Assembly: GCA_019009955.1 (NCBI GenBank) | Contig: JADPXZ010000017.1 | Span: 1-64,000 of the forward strand | Length of the DNA stretch: 64,000 nucleotides | Direction: 5' to 3' | DNA from: Riptortus pedestris | Taxonomy: Eukaryota; Arthropoda; Insecta; Hemiptera; Alydidae | Shown here: piece by piece, positions 49,913 to 60,223 of the stretch | How the letters are laid out: every line of letters starts with the position of its first letter | How positions within the stretch are numbered: the stretch's first letter is position 1 | Position numbers and translations under genes: made by a program | Notes under the pieces: model-generated | Told to the model about the DNA's origin: nothing | Seen by the model: only the letters and a program-made list of their open reading frames with translations | Databases searched by the model: none

Positions 49913-50231
49913 AAATAATAAAACGATTTAAAAATAATATCTCTTTCACTCTCTGCTGAAGATCACCACTATTACATGAAAATTATTACAATATTCACAA
50001 TGGACACATGCAGTATTGTACCAATACTTAAATCTGACTCCCTTTCAAACTACATAGTTCTAAATCATTGAAGCAAACTCTGAGACCATGTAGGTTCCAC
50101 AATAAGATCTTTTAAAAGAATTGGATCTTTACGAACGAATAACCGAATCGAGGCACATGAATAACTAAAATCACTGCCATATATAAAATAACTAAATGTA
50201 TAATTGAACGTTCCAACTATAAAAATGACAG

Positions 50232-50760
50232 ATGCATAACATTAAGGAAATTCTTAAATACTTATACACACGCTCAAATTATAGAATAATGCAGACTACT
50301 ACTGAAGAAAAGAAGGAGAAATTCAATAAACACATTAAAAAATACACTTTACTTTGGTTAAGGGGTACAGACACACACACACACACAGGACTTTACGTTG
50401 TATATGTAGTCGAAATTGCAAAAGATACGTTCAAAATCACACTCTACACGCACATACAATAAACGAGTGGCAAGAACGTGTCTGGTCGTTCCCAGGAAAA
50501 GTAACACGTTTGGAAGTTATCAAGCCATACGTAGAAGATTACTTGAAAATAATCAACCTCATAACTGACTTGTACACGACTCAAGCACTTACCGGACACG
50601 GGATTACGAAAACATACTTAAGTAGTCTCAAAATTCTAAACAACGTCACTTCTTGTGATAATACGAGTAAACAAATAATGGAGCAATTAATCACTACTTG
50701 CACACTCACATCACAAATAAGATAAAAATTTAAAAAAAAGCTCTTCAAAATTTTTGAAAA
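50232..50760 (+). pseudogene. LINE C-terminal (post-RNase H) remnant
   Basis: A 123-codon frame (50354-50725) contains NEWQERVWSFPGK, then the hallmark LTGHGITKTYL (about 50588-50620), a C-x-rich stretch (SCD...) and EQLITTC, the plan of the C-terminal tail in I/R1/Jockey LINEs (TGHG-x-YL followed by Cys and H/Q-x3-C). It is probably the 3' part of the same element as 48738-49200, with the reverse transcriptase lost. An A run at 50803-50819 could be its tail. Confidence 0.7.
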
Positions 50761-51326
50761 GCGACCAATCGCTATAAAATTAAATAAGTATAAGAGTAAA
50801 TTCTAAAAAAAAAAAAAAAATGATAATTCAGGCACATTAAACAATATTTCATGTATAACCTAAGTCTTAATATGCAGATTTACAAGTAAACTGCAAAAAC
50901 AGTATAAAAAGTTTGAAGGAATGACCATATCATACAATGAAGGGATTAAAATCAAAATGAAAAATTTTGTATTTTGGATTTTTTAGGTTCTTTACTGTTT
51001 CAATTTCGCGTATTTGTTTTTAAATTATTTTTGATAAATACTTAATTTTAGTTGCCTTACGTTTAAAAAAAAAAAAACATAGGGGTTATATACACCTGAA
51101 TGATGCATGTATTAAATAATAGGTCTTTGCTCATGGGTAATGTACGAAATAAAAATATTTATACATGCAAACATATAGGAAAAATAGCGGAAATATTTTT
51201 TTTTTAATTTCTTAATACAAGTCCTTTATTTATTAATACCTAACTAGGACATATTGTTACGTTCCCAAATACGTGACTGTTTCTGTTTAATTTTAATGTA
51301 TTTAATTCACGTAACAATACTATATT

Positions 51327-51692
51327 CTACAAAAATAAATAGTTGTAAAAATAATTGTTAAGCCCAATAAGTTGTTTATGCAGTTCATTTTCACAAAGAC
51401 ACACAAGATAATTAGAGTGTAATAACTCTACAGCTTTTCGCCAAGTAAAACACCTAACCATCGTACAGACGTCTCTCCGAAAATAGTTAATATCGTTGAA
51501 TTGAGTGTTGACAAGGACAATTTTATTGAAATCGGGAAATGAATTTTTTAAGTATTTCTTTACATCGAGTAGGAATGTAATAAGTGATAAGTGATATAAA
51601 CATTTTGTAGTATATCCCAGATATTTTTCATAATCAGAAACTTTGTGTCTGTAAATATTTTCTTCTAATGTTATTGATGATGTATAATACAA
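51327..51692 (-). other. 121-codon open frame, unidentified
   Basis: The frame is less biased than other AT-rich frames here. It includes SFPDFNKIVLVNTQFND and VRCFTWRKAVELLHSNYL, with mixed hydrophobic, charged, Cys and Trp residues as in real proteins, and ends shortly before the duplicated poly(A) signal region. No family is recognised. It may be coding sequence of the minus-strand unit proposed for 51.9-55.1 kb, or the remnant of a transposon. Confidence 0.3.
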
Positions 51693-51897
51693 TATTACAC
51701 ATTTATAAATGCTTTGTGTTGAAATTTTTTTCTAAAATTTTAGAATTTACTGAATAATCTCCTAATTAATAACTCATTCTTCAATATAGTGCGATACAGA
51801 AAATAGAGAAATACAAAGTTATATTGTGCACTATTCATTATTGAAATAAATCTATAAATCTAATCTAAGTAAATATTAAATTTCTTAATACAAGTCC

Positions 51898-51903
51898 TTT
51901 ATT
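51898..51903 (-). terminator. Possible poly(A) signal AATAAA
   Basis: Minus-strand AATAAAGGACTTG downstream of the putative last exon; duplicated about 670 bases further on, near 51226. Confidence 0.3.
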
Positions 51904-52191
51904 TATTAATAACTAACTAGAACATACTGTTACGTTCCCAAATAAGTGACTATCACTGTTTAAATTTTAATGTATTTAATTTTCGTAACAATACTATATT
52001 CTACAAAAATAAATAGTTGTAAAAATAATATTTAAGCCCTAAAGTTGTTTGAACAGTTCATTTTCACAAGGACACAAAAGCCTCCTAATTAATAACTCAT
52101 TCTTCAATAGATAAATACAAAGTTATATTTTGCACTATTCATTATTGAAATAGATTGAAATAAATCTATAAATCTGATCTAAGTAAATATT

Positions 52192-52360
52192 ATAAAATCC
52201 CCGAGAAAATCTATTCTCGGAGTACCTCTGCAATATGATGGCTTTCGGAGCAGAATCCATAAAGTGCTCTGCTAAATTCATGATGTTTCGTTGGATGGCG
52301 GCATTTCTTAAGTTCTTTGGAGTTGTTTTCTTGAAGTACACTTTTTCTTCTTATTGACAT
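52192..52360 (-). other. Putative exon 4 of a minus-strand unit
   Basis: Acceptor-like TCCTGTTAAG/ATG (exon start 52360) or TTTGTAG/GTC (52373). From ATG 52360 there is a 49-codon frame beginning MSIRRKSVLQENNSKELKKC and ending at TAG. A competing frame (KKTTPKNLRNAAIQRN...) is open over the same DNA. If joined in phase 0 to the exon at 53755-53926 it would extend the 30-codon frame there. Function unknown. Confidence 0.3.
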
Positions 52361-52639
52361 CTTAACAGGAGACCTACAAATTAAGCCGGATCAATAATTA
52401 TTTATGTATTTAAAATCGTCACAAAATATCAGGAAAATATATTTCACTATCTAAGTACAAAAATATTAGAACATGTAGTCTTCAATATGTTCAAAAAAAT
52501 GTTTGATAATGTTTATTGAGAAATTCTTGGTCAGCTTCAGCATTCCAATTATTTACGCTAGCCTACTATATTGCACATCTAATCCAAAGAAACGCGAAAC
52601 TAAGACAAGACTAAATTAAACATTGAACACTAAAAAAGC

Positions 52640-52664
52640 TCTCTCTCTCTCTCTCTCTCTCTCA

Positions 52665-52704
<40 letters not shown>
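52640..52704. repeat. Compound (CT)n(CA)n microsatellite
   Basis: CT units then CA units, ending in a G/C-richer CGCGCGAGCCCGCACGTGCA stretch. Confidence 0.95.
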
Positions 52705-52708
<4 letters not shown>

Positions 52709-53750
52709 CGCGAGCCCGCACGTGCACGAACACGGTTACGTGTATGTTGTTTGTGTGTATGTGACTTGACGAATGAATTCTAAATATATTATTATCATTA
52801 TGTACTATTGTATATTTTTTAATTAAAAATTAAATAAAATAATAATTGGTAGGAATGAATTAAATATTCAAAGACCAAAAAGGATTTAATCATAAATTAG
52901 ATAAAAGTTAAGTAACACTCATCAAAATAACAATCACTGCCTTCAGCTGGCCTCCATATGGTTGTTCATTCAATTATGGCTAAGAGTTGGAGATGAGAAC
53001 CACTTATCCTTCTTTCAGGATTGTAGTATTGTTCTGCAGCTTAAAAATTCATGAAGTCAACAATATTGGCTCAAAAGTTTAATGCACTAAGATATTAACT
53101 TTTCTTTGTTAAATTCAGTAGAACACAAAATTTCAAAAATAATATAGGTACCACTCTGTTATTTATCTTTTACAGATATATAAAACATCCAAATTCCTTA
53201 TTAGGGCTCGCATATCAAACATATCACTATAATTTCAGACTAAGATTAAAATATTTAGTTCGTTCATATTCAGTATTATAACGTTTGCTAAACTCTTGAA
53301 TTCATTATAAGTAAATCGGACAAGAAAAATGGAAATTTAAATTTCATCTTTATCATACATTCGTCAGAAAACGCAATTTTTCATGCATCTTTCGAATATT
53401 TATAGATACAAGCAGCACAGTGATTTCAACTGTAAAGCAAGCGGTAAATCAACAGTATCAAAAAACTCACAGAGAGGCTTACTTTAATAAATACTTTTTA
53501 CAGAAGCTTATTATTTTGTAGACAATAAAAAGTCATAATCAGAAAATAAAATAAAAATAATGTAAAAGGCTCCCCAATATAACTCTTTAATAAATCCTAT
53601 TTTTTTATATACTGATTCATACTGAATATAACTGAATGGAAAACCGTGTTTATATTTTAATAGAAAAATATACCGCACAACTGAAGACAAAAAATACCAA
53701 TTGCAATTCCTTTTTGCAGTAAAATAATTCATTAGCAAGAAAAACTTTAC
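52705..53750. other. AT-rich stretch, possible intron
   Basis: No gene called; it would be the intron between putative exons 3 and 4 of the minus-strand unit. Confidence 0.4.
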
Positions 53751-53754
53751 TCAC

Positions 53755-53926
53755 ATATTTATCATAAAGACACTTTTGTAGGTTGGAAACAGCGCCAAAA
53801 TATTGTTCTTTGAAGAAAGCTGGCTGGTACCTTGATGAACACATACAGGATTGTCTGGATTATCCCGATTCTGGAATGAACTTCATTTCGTTGGGGTTGG
53901 TCCATGTATTACCCATGAATTAATAT
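53755..53926 (-). other. Putative exon 3 of a minus-strand unit
   Basis: Bounded by a good acceptor (TATCCTTACAG/ATATTAATTC) and donor (AAATAT/GTGAGT). It contains an 18-codon frame (MGNTWTNPNEMKFIPESG, stop) and, in the same frame, an ATG at 53844 opening 30 codons up to the donor (MCSSRYQPAFFKEQYFGAVS and on). The base composition is less AT-rich than the flanks. Because of the in-frame stop it may be untranslated leader, a non-coding RNA or a decayed exon. Confidence 0.4.
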
Positions 53927-54385
53927 CTGTAAGGATATTTAAAATCAGTTAAAAAGTAATAGTATTTAATGAGGTATGTTAATATAAAACAATTAATTAA
54001 TTTTAAAATCATATTTGCTTATATTTTATAGCTTCATATCTTAAGAAAGACAGACAGGATAATAAAATAAATTCTAGGTTTCCAATGCACATTAATTATG
54101 GCAAACATTAGACATTTAAATAGGATGATAACTTCAAGAATTTTTCTATTTTCCTTAAATTGTTCCTATTAAATAACGCAAAATACTAAATCTCTAATTA
54201 TCAATATGAGAGCAATTAACATTTTGAAAGAAGACATGTCAAAATTTAAAGAATTAATTAGTCACAGTTTTAAATAAATTGTTATATGTGTCAAATGAGT
54301 TGGTTTTATTGTTAGGAAAATACTAAAAAGAATTTTACAGTAAATCTATGATTAGAAAGTTATACAAATCACTTATATGACTTAC

Positions 54386-54464
54386 ATATGTATCCTTCAG
54401 AGTTGGAAACCTTCCAGGCGCCGGTACAAGTTCAAGTGAAGAAGATGACTGTATACTTTGTTAG
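54386..54464 (-). other. Putative exon 2 of a minus-strand unit
   Basis: A 79-base segment between a pyrimidine-rich acceptor (TTCGCCTCACCAG/CTAACAAAG) and a consensus donor (ACATAT/GTAAGT). Relatively G/C-rich (GTACCGGCGCCTGGAAGG). One frame is open throughout (including SSSSLELVPAPGRFPTLKD), but it runs into a stop after joining exon 3. Confidence 0.4.
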
Positions 54465-54971
54465 CTGGTGAGGCGAATCAGAAACTCAAATTAAAACAAG
54501 ATGTTTTTTGGTAAGTGTTGTCTTCCATCTCAATCCTTAGGTCCACTAACAAATACAGTCTCTTTACTGAAATTATAATTTTGTATATATATATTAAACC
54601 ATACCCATGGAAAGATACAAAGAATTGTAATGGCCTAAGCAAAACTATGAGAAATATGAATTTTTTCACACTGATTAAGGTATCCAGTATAATTAAAGGT
54701 TACATATATACATTATTGTTAGGGAAGTTAATTCAAATTTTCAGGCAATTTATAAACTTTTAATAAACACCAAAACGCAATCAATTATTAACATCCATAT
54801 TTGAATGTGAAGACAAATGAAATCAATAATACTATCAAAAGCTTTAAATATGTTGATTAAGCAGACAGATATGAAAATCTCATAGGAAAATTAACATCCA
54901 AAATTGTCCTGGTTTAAAGTTCTTCCTTTTGAATTGGATAAAGAGATAGGCAATTACAAGAATCTACTTAC

Positions 54972-55060
54972 TAATAATACCGCAGCTGTAGTGGAGTAGT
55001 TGGTGAGAGAGTCAGCTGATGAGTGAGCTAAGAAGCTAGGCTAGGCTATCCCCTCCCTCG
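54972..55060 (-). other. Putative exon 1 of a minus-strand unit
   Basis: A G/C-richer, ATG-free segment that ends in a consensus donor (TATTATTA/GTAAGT). The start is approximate and inferred from the promoter-like motifs above it. It would be a non-coding leader exon. Confidence 0.4.
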
Positions 55061-55069
55061 CTCTACTCT

Positions 55070-55140
55070 CTTCTCATTGGCTACAGCTGACGACACGCCT
55101 AGTTCTTATCAGATAATATCTCGGTTCCGGCGGGAAACTG
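55070..55140 (-). promoter_or_regulatory. CCAAT/E2F-like promoter of the minus-strand unit
   Basis: On the minus strand: TTTCCCGCC (55129-55137, E2F-type), CAGCTG (near 55084) and CCAAT (55076-55080), upstream of the proposed leader exon. No TATA box. The G+C content is clearly above the surrounding DNA. Confidence 0.4.
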
Positions 55141-55704
55141 CAAACAGTTCATTCATTAAAAAAAAATTCTATGTTATTCATTGATTAGATACTTATTAGA
55201 ACCAAATACTTATATGAAATACAAAAATGAACTTAAGAATATTCCGACCTCCAGCTACAATATTAATCAGTTCCTCCTGGGACTAGATATCCCCACCAAA
55301 CTCTGCAATACTGATAACACTCCGTGGTAAACCATCCTACTGAAGTATCTTTTTTTATTTTCCGATAGGAATATCTTTGACTAAATGCTAAAAACCAAAT
55401 CAAAGAAGAATACAATTTGTTTGAATAAATTACCTTTTTTCACATGAAAAATTTTCATAGGAATGTCATTATTCATAAGCAGCACCTTTTGCTTTGAACA
55501 TAGCTTTAATATCGAGAAAGTCTGAATGAGATCGTCATTTCCGATCACTTTTCACATTTTTCGAATTTGGCACACATAATAACAAATAATTTCAATATTG
55601 TCATACTAAAATACAAATGGATGGGAACTATTTCACTTGTGGCAGTCTGGAGGCAACATGTTCGCGGCGCTACTTGATCGAGAAATGGCGACAATCAATG
55701 GAAT

Positions 55705-55719
55705 GGAACAATCTAGAAT
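55705..55719 (+). promoter_or_regulatory. HSE 1, module 1
   Basis: GGAACAATCTAGAAT: two perfect GAA units around one imperfect TTC unit (AATCT). Confidence 0.55.
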
Positions 55720-55773
55720 CGCGATTTGCTGGAATCTGATTGGCTAGATGTGAATTCTCAAAGGATCTAGATT

Positions 55774-55788
55774 GTTCTAGAACATTCC
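55774..55788 (+). promoter_or_regulatory. HSE 2, module 1 (perfect)
   Basis: GTTCTAGAACATTCC: three alternating units, TTC-GAA-TTC, all perfect. Confidence 0.65.
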
Positions 55789-56020
55789 CCCACTACTCTT
55801 ATCAATATCAGAATTGATATTACAGTTATTATTTCTTAAGCACAAAGCTAAAATCTAAATCTAGAAAGAAATAGTTCCAGACTTATTCTCTAAGGGAATA
55901 AAAGTCCCTTCTACTATCACAGACAATTTAAAATAAATTAGAACTAATTCAGTTATGGCGGTAAAGGGTCGAAGTGTTGGCGAATCTACTAGTTCGGGGA
56001 ATGGCGTCACTGAAAGGCCT

Positions 56021-56035
56021 GGAACATTCTAGAAT
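56021..56035 (+). promoter_or_regulatory. HSE 1, module 2 (perfect)
   Basis: GGAACATTCTAGAAT: GAA-TTC-GAA, all perfect. HSE 2 of this module at 56074-56088 is CGAATATTCTAGACC, with the last unit incomplete. Confidence 0.65.
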
Positions 56036-56500
56036 CGCGGTTTGCTTGAATCTGATTGGTTGAACAAGGATCTCGAATATTCTAGACCACACCCGTCTCT
56101 TACTTCATGAAAATCTTAATTATACTTCAAAATATTGTCTCCCATTACAGGACATTGCAAACCTTGTTTCATCTGTTAATTAAATGACTGAGTCTATAGA
56201 GAAGTTAACAAAAGAATGGGAAATCATTATATCAATCTTTAATCAATTACACTTTTTGTACTTTATTGTGCTCAAATATTTACTTCATCTTACATAAAAT
56301 ATACGCTTTTATATATTTTTTCAAAACCAAAGACTTTACAAAACCACGGTATTTATGAACCACCAGATCAAAGATTTTAATGAACATGATTACGGTTATT
56401 TACAAAGTAGATGGAGGAAAAGGATATTATTAAAAAAAAAAAAAAACATATACTAAATATACTTGGAATAAGTAGTTTCTCTAATCGGAACTGTTAACTA

Positions 56501-56707
56501 ATGCATAGTTGTTACATACCTATAATCTTCCTCTATGGAGAATTCCTGGATGGACAGGTTACACAAGTGTCAGCAATATGCGAAATGGATAAATCTGGGC
56601 CCTCAGATCTGGGGCAGCGATGGTGGCTGGAATTCAGGGACGACCAAGATGAGATGCTCAGAGAAAGACCCAGAGAATATGAGAAAACCAGCACTCTACA
56701 GGTCTAA
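56501..56707 (+). other. Short open frame between HSE modules, copy 1
   Basis: A 68-codon frame whose middle (GPSDLGQRWWLEFRDDQDEM) is alignable in the same frame with the one at 57930-58151 (GSLDLEQRQWLEFTDYQD). Followed by AACTAGAGCTCACAGCAGAC, shared by all three tandem units. A conserved acidic reading in two diverged copies hints at former coding, but it is short and unidentified. Confidence 0.3.
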
Positions 56708-57142
56708 CAACAACAACTAGAGCTCACAGCAGACTGACGCCTTCGCTCCTTTTCAACCCCCACCACGTTGAATCACGTGACTCGCCAGTGTTGCAACTAG
56801 AACAAATATAATTTACTAATTGAAAAATCTCAAACGTTGAGGCTTCCATTAGTTTAAATAATGTAAACTAATTCTTAAATAAATTAAATGTCATTGGGTT
56901 TCAAGAAGCTAAAAAGTTTGTTCAATTTTTGTTTTCACAAATCGCCATTTGAAGGACTCTATTTGGCTATATGAGAATTCTCCTAAAATCTAGATTCTTC
57001 TAGAACATTTTCTCCACTCCTCATGAATATCCTCGATGATATAAATGCAATTGTGTTTAACCACCCAGCAAAAATCTAAATCTAGAATGAAATAGATTTT
57101 TGGCGGTGTAGAAGCCACAATATCGCTCCATTTTCTGGCGGA

Positions 57143-57150
57143 TGACGTCA
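57143..57150. promoter_or_regulatory. TGACGTCA (CRE/ATF-type site), module 3
   Basis: Perfect 8-base palindrome 12 bases before HSE 1 (57162-57176, GGAACGTTCTAGAAT, perfect). HSE 2 is at 57231-57245. Confidence 0.55.
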
Positions 57151-57466
57151 CTCAACGGCCTGGAACGTTCTAGAATCGCGGAGTGCTTGATTCTGATTGG
57201 CTAGAAATGACTTATCCAAAGGTCTAGATTCTTCTAGAACATTACCCCCCACTCTCATATGAACATCTGATTTAATATTGAAAGCATTGGTTTTAAAACA
57301 CATAGCACGAATATAAAAATCTAAATACAAGCGGATATGAAGTAGAATCTGCCCCCTCTAATGCCACAGTAAAATACAGATTATAGAAAACTATAGCAAA
57401 TATAGTGGCCTAGAGAAAACGGGTTCGCGAAACTACTTGTTCGGGAATGGCGTCACTAAAATGTCT

Positions 57467-57481
57467 GGAACATTCTAGAAT
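57467..57481 (+). promoter_or_regulatory. HSE 1, module 4 (perfect)
   Basis: GGAACATTCTAGAAT; partner HSE 2 at 57520-57534 (AGAATGTTCTAGATC, last unit incomplete). Confidence 0.65.
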
Positions 57482-57929
57482 CGTGGTGTGCTTTATTCTG
57501 ATTGGTTTAACGGAGGTCTAGAATGTTCTAGATCATATCCATCAAAATCAGAAGTATTTCGCTCATTAAACCCCTGGTTTTATATGTTAATTAAATCATA
57601 TAGTCCACTGAGAATTTACCAAAAATAAAGGAAAACTATTTTATTAATCTGCAATCAATTATAATTTGTATGCATTATTGCACTCAAATGTTCACTTTTA
57701 CGTTACATGAGATATGCGCATTTATGTATTTAATCACACGAAGTTCAAGTTTATCAAACCACGGTATTTATGATTCACCCCCTCAAAGATTTAATTGAAA
57801 ATATTTACAAATGCAAATAACGAATATAATTAAATAGACAAATAAACTGAATACTAGTTCCTCTATTCAGTAGTCATATGCAATGTATAGGTACGAATCT
57901 AAAATTAATCCTCACTGGATAGAAGATGG

Positions 57930-58151
57930 ATGAACCAGGGCATCCAGATGATAAGAGTAAGCGAAATGGAACTGGAAACACTTGGGTCCTTAGATCTGGA
58001 GCAGCGACAGTGGTTAGAATTCACAGACTATCAAGATTGTATTTGTATGTATTCGGAGTTAAGTGAACACTATATGCTAATATTACCATCAAAAGGCAGA
58101 GAAATAGAATCAACGAAACCAACACTCAACAGACCGAACATCAAAAACTAG
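57930..58151 (+). other. Short open frame between HSE modules, copy 2
   Basis: A 73-codon frame, homologous to 56501-56707 around DLEQRQWLEF. Copy 3 (about 59450-59580) is frameshifted. No family recognised. Confidence 0.3.
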
Positions 58152-58571
58152 AGCTCACAACAGACTGACGCGTTCGCTCTTGCTCTATCCCCACTATTTT
58201 AAAATCCTTGTCGCGATAGGAATCTGTTTGAAGAAATGCTAAAAAACAAAACAAAGAAGAATAAAACTTGAATGAATAAATTACCTGTGTAATCTTGAAA
58301 AATATCTCATGGGAATGTCAATTATTCAAAGCATCGCCAAAATTATGGTATTTGAAACAGCGCAAATTGTCCAAAAAGTCTGAATGAGATTGTCCTATTT
58401 TTAGTTTCCGATCACTGTCAACTTATCCCGAATTCGCTACACTAAATAACAAACATCTTCACAACTGTCATACTAAAATACAAATGGATGCGAACTATTT
58501 CACTTCTGGCGGTCTGGAGGCAACATGTTCGCGGCGCTACTTGATCGAGAAATGGTGACAATCAATGGAAT

Positions 58572-58586
58572 GGAACAATCTAGAAT
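58572..58586 (+). promoter_or_regulatory. HSE 1, module 5
   Basis: GGAACAATCTAGAAT, identical to module 1; HSE 2 at 58641-58655 has its last unit changed to ATCCC. Confidence 0.55.
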
Positions 58587-58998
58587 CGCGATTTGCTGGA
58601 ATCTGATTGGCTAGATGTGAATTCTCATAGGATCTAGATTGTTCTAGAACATCCCCCTTACTACTCTTATAAATAACAGAATTGATATTAAAGTAATTGC
58701 TTCTTAAAAATTAAGCAAAAATCTAAATCTACAAAGAAACACTGGAAACATTACTAAAAATATTACTCAACTAAATAAACTTTTATTTGCATTTCCATTA
58801 TTTTATTACAATTTTATCATCTGTACACGGCCATTGTGAACGAATGATAATTCTAGCAAAAATCTGAATCAAGAATGAAATAGATTAAGTCTTATTCTAT
58901 GTTTTACCTTGTTTTTCATCCTTCAAATCTGCCCTTCTGTCACAGTAAAAGACACCTTTATCACTTTTCACAAGTTCGTGGGTCCATTTTTTGAGAAA

Positions 58999-59006
58999 TG
59001 ACGTCA
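58999..59006. promoter_or_regulatory. TGACGTCA (CRE/ATF-type site), module 6
   Basis: Perfect palindrome, followed by HSE 1 at 59018-59032 (AGAACGTTCTAGAAT, perfect) and HSE 2 at 59087-59101. Confidence 0.55.
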
Positions 59007-59324
59007 CTCAACGGCCTAGAACGTTCTAGAATCGCAGTGTGCTTGATTCTGATTGGCTAGAAATGATTTCTCCAAAGGTCTAGATTCTTCTAGAACATTA
59101 CCCCCAAGCTCGTATCAATATCTGATTTAATATTGAAGGAATGGTTTTAAAACACAAGGCGGGAATATAAATCTGGAATGAAGTACTAGTTCTTTTCATA
59201 CAAATCTCCTCTCTCTGCTGTCACAATAAAATACAGATTATAGAAAACTATAGCAAATATGGCGGACTAGAAGCTATGGGTTCGCGAAACTACTTGTTCG
59301 GGGAATGGCGTCACTCAACGGCCT

Positions 59325-59339
59325 GGAACATTCTAGAAT
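59325..59339 (+). promoter_or_regulatory. HSE 1, module 7 (perfect)
   Basis: GGAACATTCTAGAAT; partner HSE 2 at 59377-59391 (AGAATATTCTAGATC). Confidence 0.65.
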
Positions 59340-59572
59340 CGCGGTTGCTTGATTCTGATTGGTTAAACAAGGATCTAGAATATTCTAGATCATATCCACC
59401 TCCCCCTTCATCAAAATCTTAATTAAAGTTTAGAAATATGTCGAATGGCGGTTGGAATTCACGAACTATCAAGATTGGTGTATTGGGAGTTAAGTGAACA
59501 CTATATGCTAGTATTGCCGTCAAAGGCAGAGAAATAGAATCAACGAAACCAACACTCAACAGACCGAACGCC

Positions 59573-59668
59573 AAGAACTAGAGCTCACAACAGACTGACG
59601 CGTTCGCTCTTGCTCTATCCCCACCATTTTGAATCACGTGACTCGTCAGTGTTGCAACTATAACAAAT
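59573..59668 (+). repeat. Shared end of tandem unit, copy 3
   Basis: AACTAGAGCTCACAACAGAC, GACGCGTTCGCTCTTGCTCT and GAATCACGTGACTCGTCAGT. Also present at 56716-56805 and, shortened, at 58149-58195. The CACGTG E-box is intact in copies 1 and 3. Confidence 0.8.
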
Positions 59669-59679
59669 ATAGTTTACTT

Positions 59680-60220
59680 AAATATCAAACTAGTTTATTC
59701 ATATCAATATTCCAATATTGAAACGTATATTGGTTTAAATAAAGTAAATTATTTCTTCTGAAAAATATCACTGTGATTTTGGAACATAGAAGTATGTTTT
59801 GAATAGGGGCACCTAATTACATAAATTGATTTTTGGAAATACTGAAAAATAACTGCTAATAGTACTGAATTAAGTGAACTTTTATTAGCAGTTCTAATAT
59901 TTTATTATTAAAAATCAATCTCATATATAGGACAATAGTCGGAAGATGTTGAGAATTATACTAAAAATGGATATATGTTGTGTTGTAGTGAATTGTCCAT
60001 TAAAACCTGCATTAAAATGCTATTCAATATTTGTTTCAAAGCTCAGTTTTCACTGTCAATGAATCCTTTTTGATCAGAACTTTATATCTACCTGAATCAT
60101 GACCATAGAATTTCATACGCTTTTCTTTCAAAAGCCACCCGGGTGCTTGATAACCATTTCGTTCAAAAATTCAGATCCAAAGAGATCATATTTTGTAACT
60201 CAAAGATTTAATATCTCTGG
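59680..60220. other. AT-rich non-coding stretch
   Basis: Nothing supportable was seen. Confidence 0.45.
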
Positions 60221-60223
60221 GAA

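Larger units (their letters stand above)
51208..52188 (-). repeat. Tandem duplication of a putative 3' terminal exon region
   Basis: 51208-51405 and 51880-52078 are near-identical direct copies (TTTCTTAATACAAGTCCTTT; GTTACGTTCCCAAATA; ACAATACTATATTCTACAAA). The following blocks (CTCCTAATTAATAACTCATT; TGCACTATTCATTATTGAAAT) also match. The second copy lacks the equivalent of 51406-51757. On the minus strand each copy contains AATAAA followed by GGACTTG. Confidence 0.85.
55624..59400 (+). promoter_or_regulatory. Array of seven heat-shock-element modules
   Basis: Seven related modules of about 140-180 bases lie at 55624-55800, 55955-56100, 57100-57255, 57405-57545, 58505-58660, 58970-59110 and 59255-59400, plus a half module at 56950-57015. 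Typical order: a GGCG(T/A)CA element (TGACGTCA in two modules), HSE 1 (GGAACATTCTAGAAT type), inverted CCAAT (CTGATTGG), then HSE 2 (CTTCTAGAACATT or AGAATATTCTAGA type). HSE means alternating nGAAn units, the binding site of trimeric heat-shock factor. No heat-shock protein gene was found in the window. Modules of the same subtype are more alike than neighbours (first and fifth; third and sixth; fourth and seventh), so larger units were duplicated in tandem. Confidence 0.75.

Noticed and set aside
55624..59668. An hsp70 or small heat-shock protein gene driven by the HSE array
   Set aside because: No long frame and no chaperone motif was found in either direction within the array or its near flanks.
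55624..59668. Helitron carrying the HSE modules
   Set aside because: I found no TC start, no hairpin-CTRR end and no Rep/helicase fragment at the unit boundaries.
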